From Strigomonas culicis (Eukaryota > Euglenozoa > Kinetoplastea > Trypanosomatida > Trypanosomatidae): 30,009 bases of DNA. The notes beneath the pieces are model-generated. The model was not told the DNA's origin, searched no databases, and saw nothing but the letters and a program-made list of their open reading frames with translations. The stretch spans positions 1 through 30,009 of the forward strand of contig AUXH01000187.1 in assembly GCA_000482145.1 (NCBI GenBank). Reading direction: 5' to 3'. The first letter of the stretch is position 1, and the number at the start of each line of letters is the position of its first letter. Shown here one piece after another: positions 16,843-25,208 of the stretch. Position numbers and translations under genes: made by a program.

Positions 16843-18099
16843 TTACATGTCGACGAGTCGGGATAGCTTCTGTATTCTATTAAGGAGCAGATCGCCGTTC
16901 TTGATGATGCGATGGTAGTCGAAGTTCATGCTGTCGCCGCGGTACGTGTAGATGCTGTCGCTCACGCGATCCACGCGACAGGTGATCCGCTCGTTCGAGA
17001 TGATCGTGCCGAGCATCTGGTCCAGCACCTTCACCGGGATGCGGAAGGTGGTGGCCATGCGCTGCAGCGTCACGCTGCTGTACGAGTCGAGGAACTGCGT
17101 GAAGACCAGCACGCGCACCCCGCGAAAGAAGTAGTTGACGTGCGACGAGACGTAGATGAGACGGCGCTGGTGCTGGCAGACGGCGTCGAGCGCCGTGAAG
17201 GTGGAGCCGTAGTCGCACGTGTAGATGGCCGACACGAGCCCGTACGCATCCGCGACGCCGGCGCTGATCACCTCGGGGCTGTCGATGATGCGCTTCTTCA
17301 AGTCCGCGCGGCTGAGCACAGGCAGGGTGGCAATGAGCGTGACAAAGATGAAGTCCTTGAACGAGATGAGCTCGCCGGAGGCGAAGGTGGTCACGCTGTC
17401 GAGCAGCAGCGCGCTGCTCTTCGCGAAGTCGCGGATGAAGATGTAGTAGATGCCCTCGTACACCTTGAGGCGGTTCCGCCGCTCCCAGTCGCTGCTGTTG
17501 ATGAGCCGGTGCGCGTCCCGGATGCCGTCGGCCGCGACGTCGTTGTCGGAGAAGGCGAAGCCGAGGCGGATGCGCTGGAAGATGAGGTCCAGCCGCGGCC
17601 CGACCGCCAGTGTCTGCTTTGCGCACACCTCGATGCTCGCGAGGCAGTTCTCCAGGTCGCCGATGCGGGCGTAGTGCGTGCACTTGGCGAGCAGCGCCTC
17701 GCGCACCTCGCTGTCACCGCGGTTCTGCCGCGCGTCCTCGACGGCGGCGTCGAGCGCGGCCACCCGCTTCGCGTTCACGGCCTGCATCGCCTCGAGGTCG
17801 GCCTCTTGGATGTCCTCCTCCCACCCGAGCGCCTCGCGGATGAAGCGCAGGTAGGGCTCCATCTGGTGCGTCGCGGCCTCCTGTAGCGTGAAGGCCTTCG
17901 CCTCCTCGCGCTCCTCCGCGGTTGTGTAGGGCGACGTGACGGCGTGGCGCTTGTACAGCAGCGTGAGCAGCGGGTCGACAGGGATGTCCAGGCCGAGCTC
18001 CTCGTCGAGGTTGAAGTCCTCCTCGCCGTCGCCCTCCTCCACATGCGCGTGCGTGACGTCCCTCTGCTTCTCCGGCTTCGGGGAGACGCTGGTGGGCAT
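16843..18099 (-). CDS. RPN7: 26S proteasome regulatory subunit RPN7 (PSMD6)
   Basis: This encodes 418 residues, ATG at 18099 to TAA. RPN7 is a PCI-domain subunit of the lid of the 19S regulatory particle; it scaffolds the lid around the deubiquitinase RPN11. The Rpn7 helical-repeat domain spans about 110-285 and contains the hallmark block DWERRNRLKVYEGIYYI (204-220), close to human PSMD6. The PCI domain follows (about 290-405), with SYSSVTLQRMATTFRIP as the winged-helix entry. The C-terminus GDLLLNRIQKLSRLVDM is almost the same as the human one (GDLLLNRVQKLSRVINM), so the gene is full length. The acidic N-terminal extension (about 1-40, EEGDGEEDFNLDEELG) makes it slightly longer than the human protein (389). 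The second Met is at residue 80, which leaves the chosen ATG as the only sensible start. Confidence 0.97.
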   Translation of the reverse strand: MPTSVSPKPEKQRDVTHAHVEEGDGEEDFNLDEELGLDIPVDPLLTLLYKRHAVTSPYTTAEEREEAKAFTLQEAATHQMEPYLRFIREALGWEEDIQEADLEAMQAVNAKRVAALDAAVEDARQNRGDSEVREALLAKCTHYARIGDLENCLASIEVCAKQTLAVGPRLDLIFQRIRLGFAFSDNDVAADGIRDAHRLINSSDWERRNRLKVYEGIYYIFIRDFAKSSALLLDSVTTFASGELISFKDFIFVTLIATLPVLSRADLKKRIIDSPEVISAGVADAYGLVSAIYTCDYGSTFTALDAVCQHQRRLIYVSSHVNYFFRGVRVLVFTQFLDSYSSVTLQRMATTFRIPVKVLDQMLGTIISNERITCRVDRVSDSIYTYRGDSMNFDYHRIIKNGDLLLNRIQKLSRLVDM

Positions 18100-18162
18100 G
18101 AGAGATGATTTTTTTTAAAAAAAAGGGGAAGGAAGAACTACAAGGGTGAGCTCGCAGTGATC

Positions 18163-18186
18163 TAATAATAATAATAATAATAATAA
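18163..18186. repeat. (TAA)8 trinucleotide microsatellite
   Basis: Eight TAA units on the plus strand, 64 nt above the RPN7 start codon. With the predicted acceptor at 18254-18255 this becomes a (TTA)8 repeat in the RPN7 5' UTR. Confidence 0.9.
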
Positions 18187-18253
18187 ATGGTAGGACGCCC
18201 TATGGTGATGTCAGCGATTTCTACCTTCTGGTTATACAAGTACCTATAGAATT

Positions 18254-18287
18254 CTGGACAGAGAGAAGAGAGATGGAGAAGAGCGAA
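18254..18287 (-). promoter_or_regulatory. Predicted polypyrimidine tract and spliced-leader acceptor for RPN7
   Basis: The minus-strand tract TCTTCTCCATCTCTCTTCTC is followed by TCTGTCCAG, with the AG at 18255-18254. The 154-nt 5' UTR has no ATG. A second pyrimidine run nearer the gene (18117-18137) has no AG between it and the start codon and so cannot serve on its own. Confidence 0.5.
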
Positions 18288-18637
18288 ATATATTTATGTC
18301 TATCTAGGTTACATTGAATTGGTACCGGCAGCTATAAACACATGTGGTCTGCAGAGAAAAACTGTAAAACCAACAGCGATGAAAGAAGGATATAAAATTT
18401 AAAAAATAGGAGTAATAAACATGCAGTTACAGTACCGAAGTATTAAAACGGTTACATTATTTATGTCTGTTGTTCTTCTTCTTTTCTTATGGTCTGATCC
18501 CTCAAAGAAGTAAGCACAACAGCAAGAATAGCAAAGAGAAAGGGAAGGGATAAAGTGTTAAATGAGATCAAAAACAAACGCAAAAACGCCTATGTACAGA
18601 AACAGAGTAGAGGTCGAGGCGGCGGGTGCACGCTGCG

Positions 18638-21160
18638 CTAGAGATTGCGCTCCCGCTCCAGCTCCTGCAGGATGCGGTCCGTCACCTCATCCAGCACCGC
18701 CCACGGACTCTCCACCTCCGGCGCCTCGTCCACCGCCGCCGGGTACGGCATCGACGGGCTGTAGGAACGCGCCCGGTCGCCTGACCGAGCGCCGCGGATG
18801 GAGCTGACATTAGCAGACCGAAAGGCGGCCGCGGGCGGCGGCGGCGGCGGCGGCGGCGCGTAATACGCGCGTGGTCCCCCTCCCGCGCCCGCCACGGTGG
18901 CGGCGCGCGGGGCGCTGGGGGAGCGCGAGCGGTGGCGGCCCGCGGCGTGGGGATGGCCGACCTTGGGCACCTCCCGCAGTGACACCTTGGAGAGCGCAAG
19001 GAGGAGGTCGGCCGTGCTGGGGCTCGTGCGGCGGCCCCCGGCGCCGCCCTGCAGCGCCCGCACCGCCTGTAGGAACCCTTCGTCCTGCAGGGCCTCCTGC
19101 GACCGCAGCAGCTCCAGCTCGTTCAGCAGCCGCACGTCGGAGGCGTTGACAAGGTCGTCCAGCGACCGCGCGTCGAAGACGCCGCGGTGGCCCGCCGCTC
19201 GGGTGCCCCTGCCCTGACCGGCCGCATCCCCCCCGCGGCTCGCCTCCCGTGCGGCGTGCACGGGCGGGCTGACATCGCCGCTTAGCAGCGCGTCGACCTG
19301 CTCCTCGATGGTGCACTCCTCCTCCTCGGGGGTCGGCCGCGCCGCACTGCCGGCCGCGGCAGTCGCAGGCCCGCCGCCGCCGAGGCCATGCACTGTCGCG
19401 CGACAGGGGGCGAAGGTGCAGGACGCCATCTGCAGCTCCGCCTGCTCCTGCCGCTTCCGCTCCATGTCCTGCTCACGCCGCTCGAGAAATTGAGAGTTGC
19501 GGGCGATGAGGGAATCCATCTTCGCCGTGTTCTTGAGCTGCCTGTAGGACTTGGAGCGGCGGTCGCGCCGCTCCGCCTCCGCGGCGCGCAGCTGGCGCTC
19601 CTCCTCCTCCTGCTGTGCGCGCTTGCTGACGTAGGGCCGCTCGTAGATCTTGAGCCCCTGCGTCTTGCGCGCCGCCATCTGCTTGGACTTTTTCGAGATC
19701 TCGGGGGAAAAGGTGTAGCCCTCCATCGCCTCGGCCGCCAGCTTCTCCGCGTGTTGCTGCCGCCGCGCGTCCTCGTCCTGCAGGCGCGTCAGGACCGCGT
19801 CCTCCGCGCTCTCCCCTCCCGGCGCCTCCGGCCGGGGGGTGCCGGGCGCCTGCGCCTGCCGCTGCTCGCGCGCGCGCCGTCGCTCCTTCACCAGCACGTA
19901 CTCCATCCGCCGCTTCTTGAGCTGCGCCACGACGCGGTCCTTGTCTTCCTGCGGCAGCGCGTCGAACGGGATGCGATGACCGTCCTTCACGAGCGTCGGC
20001 ATCGCGTTCGGCACGAAGAGCCGCTGCCCGGTCTCACTCGCGTAGCGCGCCTTTTCGCCGTAGAGCTGGTCGTAGCGGTTCTTCAGCTGCGCGGCCGCGA
20101 CGGCGCGGCGCTGCAGGTCGGTCTCCATCCGGTGCAGGTACGCCCGCACGACCCTTCCCTGCGGCGCGGCGGCCGCCGACGTGTCCGCGCCGCCGTCCGC
20201 GGCGAGGCCGGACAGCACCTGCTGCTGCTCCCGCTCCCGCGTCCCGGTGACGGGCTGGAAGGAGTGCGCCGGCTCCGGCTCGCGGGAGCGATCGCGCGGC
20301 ACCCACAGCGCCGCCCGCGCCTGCGCGCGCTCGCTCGTCTGCAGGAGGCGGCGGCTGCCCTCCGTCATGTGCGCCTGCGCGGTGCCGGCCGCCTCCTGTG
20401 CGTCGGCCTCGAGCGCGTAGCGCGCGGTGAGGCGGCGCGCGGCCTCCTCCTCCCACTCCAGGCAGCGGTACATGAACTGCTTCAGCCCCTTAGGCTGCAC
20501 CTTCGCCCCGCGCGCCGTGATCTGCGGCGCGAAGGTGCACTCCGCGAGCGCGGCCGCCTTGCGCGCCTCATGCAGCTGGCGCAGCCGCGCGGCCTCGCGC
20601 TCGGCATGCGTCAGGCCGCCCTCGTAGAGCTGCTCGCAGGCGGCGGCCTCCTTCGCCCTGGCGAGCCGCGCGGCCGCCTGCCGCAGCTGCTGCGCCCGCA
20701 CCGCTGAGAGCTGCAGCAGGAAGCTGCGCAGCTCGCCGTGCGGCGCGTCGTCGCCGTCGGCCGCGTAGTACAGCAGCGTGAGCGCCGGCGGCAGGTCCAC
20801 CGCGAGCGGCGGCGCGTCCGCCGCGGCGCGGGGGCTGCCGGCCAGCAGCCGGCGGCGGAACTGCTCCTCCTCCGCGCGCTCGGCCCGCAGCGCGGCCTCC
20901 TGAGCGCGCAGCTGCTTCTTCCGCGCGAGGGCCTCCTCCGCTGCGGCCACGCGCCGCAGCGCCTCCTCCCGTGACACGGGTGCGCCGCTGCGGGGGCCGC
21001 CAGCCGTCTCCGGCGCGCCGTGCGGCCGCTCCTCCGGGGGGCTGGAGCCGGTGGGGGCCGCGTAGGGGATGTCCTCGTACAGGGCGCTGTCGGCTAGCAT
21101 CGCGTAGTCCACCGCCTCTGGTGCATCACTGTGAATGCTGGACGAGGACGAGGTGGACAT
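18638..21160 (-). CDS. Unknown coiled-coil protein with repeated [YC]TF[AS]P motifs
   Basis: This encodes 840 residues, ATG at 21160 to TAG. I know no function for it. The first 60 residues are Ser/Pro-rich. Long charged helices (about 63-110, 150-205, 405-435, 455-480, 510-580), rich in Arg, Glu, Ala and Gln, suggest coiled coils. A short motif recurs: CTFAPQI (208-214), YTFSPEI (482-488) and CTFAPCR (581-587), with weaker SFQP (300-303) and LFVP (381-384). Each of the first two is followed by a basic stretch with a KxFMYR or KIYERPY element and then a Glu-rich helix. Similar TFxPxI modules occur in uncharacterised kinetoplastid and other protist proteins, some thought to be cytoskeletal or flagellar; this is family memory, not proof. 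The C-terminal 240 residues are Gly/Pro/Ser-rich and contain a poly-Pro run. No membrane segment or signal peptide was seen. Confidence 0.8.
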   Translation of the reverse strand: MSTSSSSSIHSDAPEAVDYAMLADSALYEDIPYAAPTGSSPPEERPHGAPETAGGPRSGAPVSREEALRRVAAAEEALARKKQLRAQEAALRAERAEEEQFRRRLLAGSPRAAADAPPLAVDLPPALTLLYYAADGDDAPHGELRSFLLQLSAVRAQQLRQAAARLARAKEAAACEQLYEGGLTHAEREAARLRQLHEARKAAALAECTFAPQITARGAKVQPKGLKQFMYRCLEWEEEAARRLTARYALEADAQEAAGTAQAHMTEGSRRLLQTSERAQARAALWVPRDRSREPEPAHSFQPVTGTREREQQQVLSGLAADGGADTSAAAAPQGRVVRAYLHRMETDLQRRAVAAAQLKNRYDQLYGEKARYASETGQRLFVPNAMPTLVKDGHRIPFDALPQEDKDRVVAQLKKRRMEYVLVKERRRAREQRQAQAPGTPRPEAPGGESAEDAVLTRLQDEDARRQQHAEKLAAEAMEGYTFSPEISKKSKQMAARKTQGLKIYERPYVSKRAQQEEEERQLRAAEAERRDRRSKSYRQLKNTAKMDSLIARNSQFLERREQDMERKRQEQAELQMASCTFAPCRATVHGLGGGGPATAAAGSAARPTPEEEECTIEEQVDALLSGDVSPPVHAAREASRGGDAAGQGRGTRAAGHRGVFDARSLDDLVNASDVRLLNELELLRSQEALQDEGFLQAVRALQGGAGGRRTSPSTADLLLALSKVSLREVPKVGHPHAAGRHRSRSPSAPRAATVAGAGGGPRAYYAPPPPPPPPAAAFRSANVSSIRGARSGDRARSYSPSMPYPAAVDEAPEVESPWAVLDEVTDRILQELERERNL
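18834..18857. repeat. (GGC)8 repeat encoding polyproline
   Basis: Eight GGC units on the plus strand encode most of a nine-residue Pro run followed by AAAF in the C-terminal part of the coiled-coil protein. Confidence 0.9.
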
Positions 21161-21573
21161 GGCAACAATGTGGCTATTGCAGTGTTCGTATTATTGTATG
21201 AAGGTTCACCTTTAGTCTTTTGTTTTATGGTACGCGTATTTCTGGCTCGCGATATGTGTTTACTTTGTGTTAGTGTATTATTATTATTTGCTCTTTCGCA
21301 ATCACTATGCTAATTCATGTAAGCGGGTCAGAGAAGAGCAAAGAGGAAAAGGAACGAAGAAAAGATGTAGAAGTCAGATGCGTTATGTGTAGGAAACACG
21401 TACATATTGATCATTTTTTTTTTTAAGCTGGGTTTGTTTATTGTTGACTTCCTTTTCCACACCTCATTTTCAACAAGAGTTGTTCTGCTGTTCGATGTAC
21501 TTAAGTATAATTACGTGTGGATATGAAAGCGGGTGGCTAACAGGTTTCGTTATAACGGCCGTGCGCGCGCAGC
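21161..21573. other. Intergenic region: 3' UTR of the URI1-like gene and 5' UTR of the coiled-coil gene
   Basis: An AT-rich gap with T-rich sequence, a T10 run near 21415-21424 and a purine-rich tract at 21328-21372. No gene was recognised apart from the trans-splicing signal. Confidence 0.7.
21310..21372 (-). promoter_or_regulatory. Predicted polypyrimidine tract and spliced-leader acceptor for the coiled-coil gene
   Basis: A pyrimidine-rich minus-strand stretch (complement of 21328-21372) is followed by the first AG at 21311-21310 (GAATTAG). The predicted 5' UTR is about 149 nt and has no ATG. Confidence 0.45.
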
Positions 21574-22977
21574 TCACACGGCATCCTCATCCTCCCCGTC
21601 CAGCTGCTTCAAGAAGAGCGACTTCTTCTTTTTCTTCCCTCCAGCAGCCGTTGCGGCTGCTGCCGTCGTCGCAGGAGGAAGAGGCACACTGACCGCGGGA
21701 GGGAAGGTGCCCAGGCGCGCGGGGGCGGCTGTCATACTCTGTGGCGGTGCGCGGTCCGTGCGCTCCACGATCTCACCCAGCCGCACGGACGTCGCCGCGG
21801 CGGGGGTGGCCGTCGCGATCATGTTCTCGACGCTGGTGTTGTAGCTCGAGAGTCCCGCCGCGCCGCCCGCGGGGGCAGCGGGCGGCGACTCCTCCACGCG
21901 CTCCGCAAAGCAGACCGATTTCGGCGTCCGCTCCTCGCGCCGCGCGGGTGCGATGCAGGACTTGACTGGCGGCGTCGCGGCGTCCGCGCCCGCCGGCAGC
22001 ACGCCGATGTCGGCCGGGGACCGGATGGACGCGCTGGGCGGGGCCACACACGCGGCGGCGGCCGCCGCAGCCGCAGGTGGCGGTGGTGCCGGCGCCGCTG
22101 TGAGAGCCGCTACCGGAGCAGCGGGCGGCGGCGCCTGCGCGGCGCGGCGCGCGAGTTCTGCCCGCACGCGGCGCTCCTTCTTCTCGATCATCTTCTGCAT
22201 CATGAGCTCCTCGACGTAGGCGTCGTCGTCGATGCGGTCGCCGAGCTCCGCCTCGAGCTCCAGCAGCTCCGCCTCGGTGAGGTCGTCCTCCTCGTCGAAG
22301 GTGGCGAGGGCGGGGTCGACGTGCGCGAGGTCGCACGGGGAGCTGCTGGCGGGCGGGGCAGGGGCAGGGGCAGGGGCAGGGGCAGGGGGTGGGGTGGCGG
22401 CGGCTGCGGCACTTGCCGACGGAGGGGTGGCCGCAGCAGCAGCAGCGGCCAGGCCCGTCGTGTGCGCCGTCGCGAGGCCCTCCTCCTTCTGCTGGTAGAT
22501 GCCATCCAGCACGCTGAACAGGTGCGCCTCGCTGTCGCCGCGGCGGGCCGCGTCCGCCTCCACCTCCTGTGCGAAGAGCGCCTCCGTCTCCTGCAGGCGG
22601 CGCTGCTCCTCCTCCAATACGCGCACCTCACGCGTGATGAAGTCGCACCGCCGCTCCGCGATCGCGGCCGCCTGCGGCACGCTGCGCTCCGCGAACCAGC
22701 CGTCGCCCAAGAGCACCAGCAGCGCGTTCGTGTTTTGGATCTCGGCGTCAAAGTAGAGGAGCCCGCCGGCCGCCGGCGCGAGCAGCCGGTGGCGGCTCTT
22801 GTCGTTCAGACGGCGCAGCGTCAGCTGCAGCGCCTCGTACTCGCGCCGCTTCTCGCGCGCGTGCTGCAGCTGCTCGGCGTTGGTGCGGCGCAGCTGGAGG
22901 TAGAGCTCCGCGCCGGTCGCCACCTCGTTCGGGTCCGCCGCCTCGTCGTCCGCGTCGAGGCGGTGCGTGCGGGACAT
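21574..22977 (-). CDS. URI1: URI1-like unconventional prefoldin (RPB5 interactor family)
   Basis: I start at the ATG at 22977 (MSRTHRLD); the upstream extension begins with GTG. The protein has 467 residues (numbering from this Met) and ends in TGA. Residues about 20-135 form an alpha-prefoldin-like unit: a first coiled coil, a beta-hairpin segment NTNALLVLLGDGWFAERSVP (about 82-101), and a second coiled coil. That hairpin matches human URI1 (TNEVTVLLGDNWFAKCS, followed by QAVGLVEHR) almost position by position. URI1 belongs to the R2TP/prefoldin-like complex with RUVBL1/2 and HSP90, which helps assemble RNA polymerases through RPB5. An acidic region (about 227-257, EEDDLTEAELLELEAELGDR and onward) could correspond to the RPB5-binding segment. 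KSVCF (353-357) fits the RVxF consensus for binding protein phosphatase 1, a known URI partner in mammals. The rest is Ala/Pro-rich. The next gene upstream is DNAAF4, another HSP90-linked assembly factor. Confidence 0.8.
   Translation of the reverse strand: MSRTHRLDADDEAADPNEVATGAELYLQLRRTNAEQLQHAREKRREYEALQLTLRRLNDKSRHRLLAPAAGGLLYFDAEIQNTNALLVLLGDGWFAERSVPQAAAIAERRCDFITREVRVLEEEQRRLQETEALFAQEVEADAARRGDSEAHLFSVLDGIYQQKEEGLATAHTTGLAAAAAAATPPSASAAAAATPPPAPAPAPAPAPPASSSPCDLAHVDPALATFDEEDDLTEAELLELEAELGDRIDDDAYVEELMMQKMIEKKERRVRAELARRAAQAPPPAAPVAALTAAPAPPPPAAAAAAAACVAPPSASIRSPADIGVLPAGADAATPPVKSCIAPARREERTPKSVCFAERVEESPPAAPAGGAAGLSSYNTSVENMIATATPAAATSVRLGEIVERTDRAPPQSMTAAPARLGTFPPAVSVPLPPATTAAAATAAGGKKKKKSLFLKQLDGEDEDAV
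22355..22384. repeat. GGGGCA hexanucleotide repeat, five copies
   Basis: Five consecutive GGGGCA units on the plus strand encode an Ala-Pro repeat (APAPAPAPAP) in the linker of the URI1-like protein. The number of copies probably varies between strains. Confidence 0.9.
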
Positions 22978-23339
22978 GGGCACGCCGCCAAGGGTGGGGA
23001 TGTGGCGGCTGGCCGGGGGCGGGGCGATCCGTCAACGGGGCGGATCGGGTTTTCGGTTTGCACTCTGCGTGTGTGTAGGGGAGAAGAAAAAAGGAGGGAG
23101 GAAAAGAAACGAGTGGAGCTGTGGCAGAGTGAGTTATTTGTCATATACACAGGAGTACGTGTAGTAGAGTATGCGGTGAGGAGACAGCCAAGAGGTGTGA
23201 AGGGTCGATTTATCATTCTAATGCTACGGTGCATAACACCACCGTACAACAGGAGGGAAACAAGGGAAAGAAATATTAGTACCACACTTATTAGCTTCTG
23301 ACTAGTATACAAGTATTGAAGGGAGGGAGTGTATCGGCC
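22978..23339. other. Intergenic region: 3' UTR of DNAAF4 and 5' UTR of the URI1-like gene
   Basis: The portion next to the URI1-like start is GC-rich (22978-23050), unlike the other gaps; beyond it the sequence is mixed with a strong purine tract at 23075-23112. No additional gene is visible. Confidence 0.7.
23065..23112 (-). promoter_or_regulatory. Predicted polypyrimidine tract and spliced-leader acceptor for the URI1-like gene
   Basis: The minus-strand tract TTCTTTTCCTCCCTCCTTTT, then TTCTTCTCCCC, is followed by ACACACACGCAG, with the AG at 23066-23065. The predicted 5' UTR is 87 nt with no ATG, which supports the ATG at 22977. Confidence 0.6.
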
Positions 23340-25208
23340 TCATGAAGCAGCACGGACTGCCTCTGCAGGCGCATCCGCGACCGGCGCCGCCGCTGCGCTG
23401 CGGTTCGCGGCGACGGACGACGCCTTCACCAGTGTGTTCATGCGCACCTTCTCCACGAGTCGATTGTAGTCGTCGTGGAGGTCGTTGTCGTAGGGCGTGA
23501 TCTGCACCGCCCGCTCCAGGTACGGCGCGGCCTCCGCGTGCCGGCCGAGCCCGCAGAGCGCGGCCGCTGCCCGCACGTAGGCCTTCAGCAGGATGTACAC
23601 GTGGCTTGTCTTCTGCCCGAGGCGCCGCGCGGCGGCGCGGCGGGCGCGCACGGAGGTGATGGCGCGCGGCGCGGCGGCAGCAGCGCCGTCGCCCTCCACC
23701 TCCCGCAGCACCACCTCCTCCTCCTCCGCCTCCTCCGCCTCGCCCTCCTCGTCGTCGCTGTCCGTCTGCAGCCCGCGCAGCTCCGGGTCCTGTAGCGCGG
23801 CCGCGACCTCGCCGCAGAACTGGATGAGCTCCTCGCAGTCCGCCAGCGCGCCCTTGAAGTCGCGCAGCAGCAGCCGCGCCGCGGCCCGGTTCGCGCGCGC
23901 CGGCACGTGTAGCGGCTGAGCCTCGAGCACCGCGCTGTACACCGCGGCGGCCTCGCCGTACTGCTGCTTGTAGTAGAGGCCCGCCGCCGCCACCATCTGG
24001 CCGTCCGTCGGGTCCGGCGCGTCGCGCAGCACCAGCCCGCGCGACGCGGCCAGCGCCTCCACCCGCGCGAGGTCCGCCCGCACCTCGTCGTCCTCGTCCG
24101 TGCTGTAGGCGACCGCCATGCGCAGGTCCGTCGCGCTCTCCACGAGGTCGCCCAGCCAGCCGTGGGCGGCGCCGCGGCGCGCGTGCAGCTTCGCCATGAG
24201 CATCCGGTAGCGGTCCTGCGTCACCTCACTCGCCGGCGTGTTCATCAGCATCGTGAGGGCGAGCGTGCAGTCCTCGGCCGCCTCCTTGTACGCGCCGAGC
24301 TGCAGGCGGCACGCGGCCCGGTTCATGACGCACGTCATGAAGACGCCATCGCGCTTGATGGACTCCGTGTAGCACTCCGCGGCCTGCTGCCACGCCTGCG
24401 CGCGGTAGTGCTTGTCGCCGCGCTCCTTCCAAAAGAGCGGGCTGTCCTCGACGGACACCGGCTTGTAGCGGCTCTGGCGGTAGTACTCCTCGTCACCGCG
24501 CGAGCGCGTGGGCAGGGCGAGCGGCTTGGGCGTGAAGCTCAGCGTCACGTTCACCGTCTCCCGCTGGCGGGGCGCCGGCGGCGGCGCGGCGGGGTCCGCC
24601 GCGGCCGCGGCCTCGCCGCTGCTCGGCGCGCTGCCGCGGAGCAGGTCGGCGGGGGTGCGCGGGGTGGGGCCGCGGGCCGCCGCCGGCTCGTGCGCGTCCT
24701 CCCACGCCTGCAGGTCCGCCTCCGCCGCGTCCTTCTCCGCGCGCACGCGGCCCTCGATCAGCTGCCGCTGCTCTTTCTCGACGTCCCACTGCGCGGCCAG
24801 CAGGCGCCGCTGCTCCGCCTCCCGCTGTGTCTGGCGCGCGGCGAGCCGCTCCTGGTACAGCGTCTCCGCCTCCTTCATGGAGGCCTCGCGCCGCGCGAGC
24901 AGCTCCGTCTTGCTGCGGTAGCTCGCGGGGCCCACCGTCAGCGCGGGCCACACGACGGCCGCCTCCCGCTTGCGCAGGCGCAGGGAGAGCTGCGAGGCGT
25001 CCGCGCCGTCAAAGGCGTAGCTGCACTGCGTGGCGTCGACCGCGTGGAGGAGGTCGAGCGACAGCAGGTACGTCGGCGCCGCGTTCACCTTGACGAAGAG
25101 AGAGGAGAAAAAGACATCGACCGCGTCCTTTTTGCAGCCTTTGAGGGTGACGGTCAGATAGACGTCCGTGTCGCTCTGGTCCCACGTGAAACTAGGGGTG
25201 ACCGGCAT
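23340..25208 (-). CDS. DNAAF4: Dynein axonemal assembly factor 4 homologue (DYX1C1): CS domain plus TPRs
   Basis: This encodes 622 residues, ATG at 25208 to TGA. DNAAF4 is a cytosolic HSP90/HSP70 co-chaperone needed to pre-assemble axonemal dynein arms, which fits a flagellated cell. A CS (p23-like) domain spans about 1-95: FTWDQSDTDVYLTVTLKG, then DVFFSSLFVKVN and REAAVVWP match the human protein in order. A charged coiled coil follows (about 100-172), then VTLSFTPKPLALPTRSRGDE (221-240), matching the human FTPRVFPTP segment. TPRs begin at about 260: ERGDKHYRAQAWQQAAECYT, NRAACRLQLGAYKEAAEDC and KLHARRGAAHGWLGDLVE align with the human C-terminal TPR set, which ends there. This protein continues with a second TPR-like block (about 405-465 and 535-590), interrupted by an acidic stretch at 483-503, so it is about 200 residues longer than the human protein (420). 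Confidence 0.88.
   Translation of the reverse strand: MPVTPSFTWDQSDTDVYLTVTLKGCKKDAVDVFFSSLFVKVNAAPTYLLSLDLLHAVDATQCSYAFDGADASQLSLRLRKREAAVVWPALTVGPASYRSKTELLARREASMKEAETLYQERLAARQTQREAEQRRLLAAQWDVEKEQRQLIEGRVRAEKDAAEADLQAWEDAHEPAAARGPTPRTPADLLRGSAPSSGEAAAAADPAAPPPAPRQRETVNVTLSFTPKPLALPTRSRGDEEYYRQSRYKPVSVEDSPLFWKERGDKHYRAQAWQQAAECYTESIKRDGVFMTCVMNRAACRLQLGAYKEAAEDCTLALTMLMNTPASEVTQDRYRMLMAKLHARRGAAHGWLGDLVESATDLRMAVAYSTDEDDEVRADLARVEALAASRGLVLRDAPDPTDGQMVAAAGLYYKQQYGEAAAVYSAVLEAQPLHVPARANRAAARLLLRDFKGALADCEELIQFCGEVAAALQDPELRGLQTDSDDEEGEAEEAEEEEVVLREVEGDGAAAAAPRAITSVRARRAAARRLGQKTSHVYILLKAYVRAAAALCGLGRHAEAAPYLERAVQITPYDNDLHDDYNRLVEKVRMNTLVKASSVAANRSAAAAPVADAPAEAVRAAS

Larger units (their letters stand above)
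18100..18637. other. Intergenic region: 3' UTR of the coiled-coil gene and 5' UTR of RPN7
   Basis: An AT-rich gap holding an eight-copy TAA repeat (18163-18186), an A/T palindromic run just above the RPN7 start (18110-18124) and a purine-rich tract at 18256-18287 that fits a trans-splicing signal. No gene was recognised. Confidence 0.7.

Noticed and set aside
22978..22983. Two-codon extension of the URI1-like protein
   Set aside because: The codon at 22983-22981 is GTG; the first ATG is at 22977, which agrees with the trans-splicing signal at 23065.
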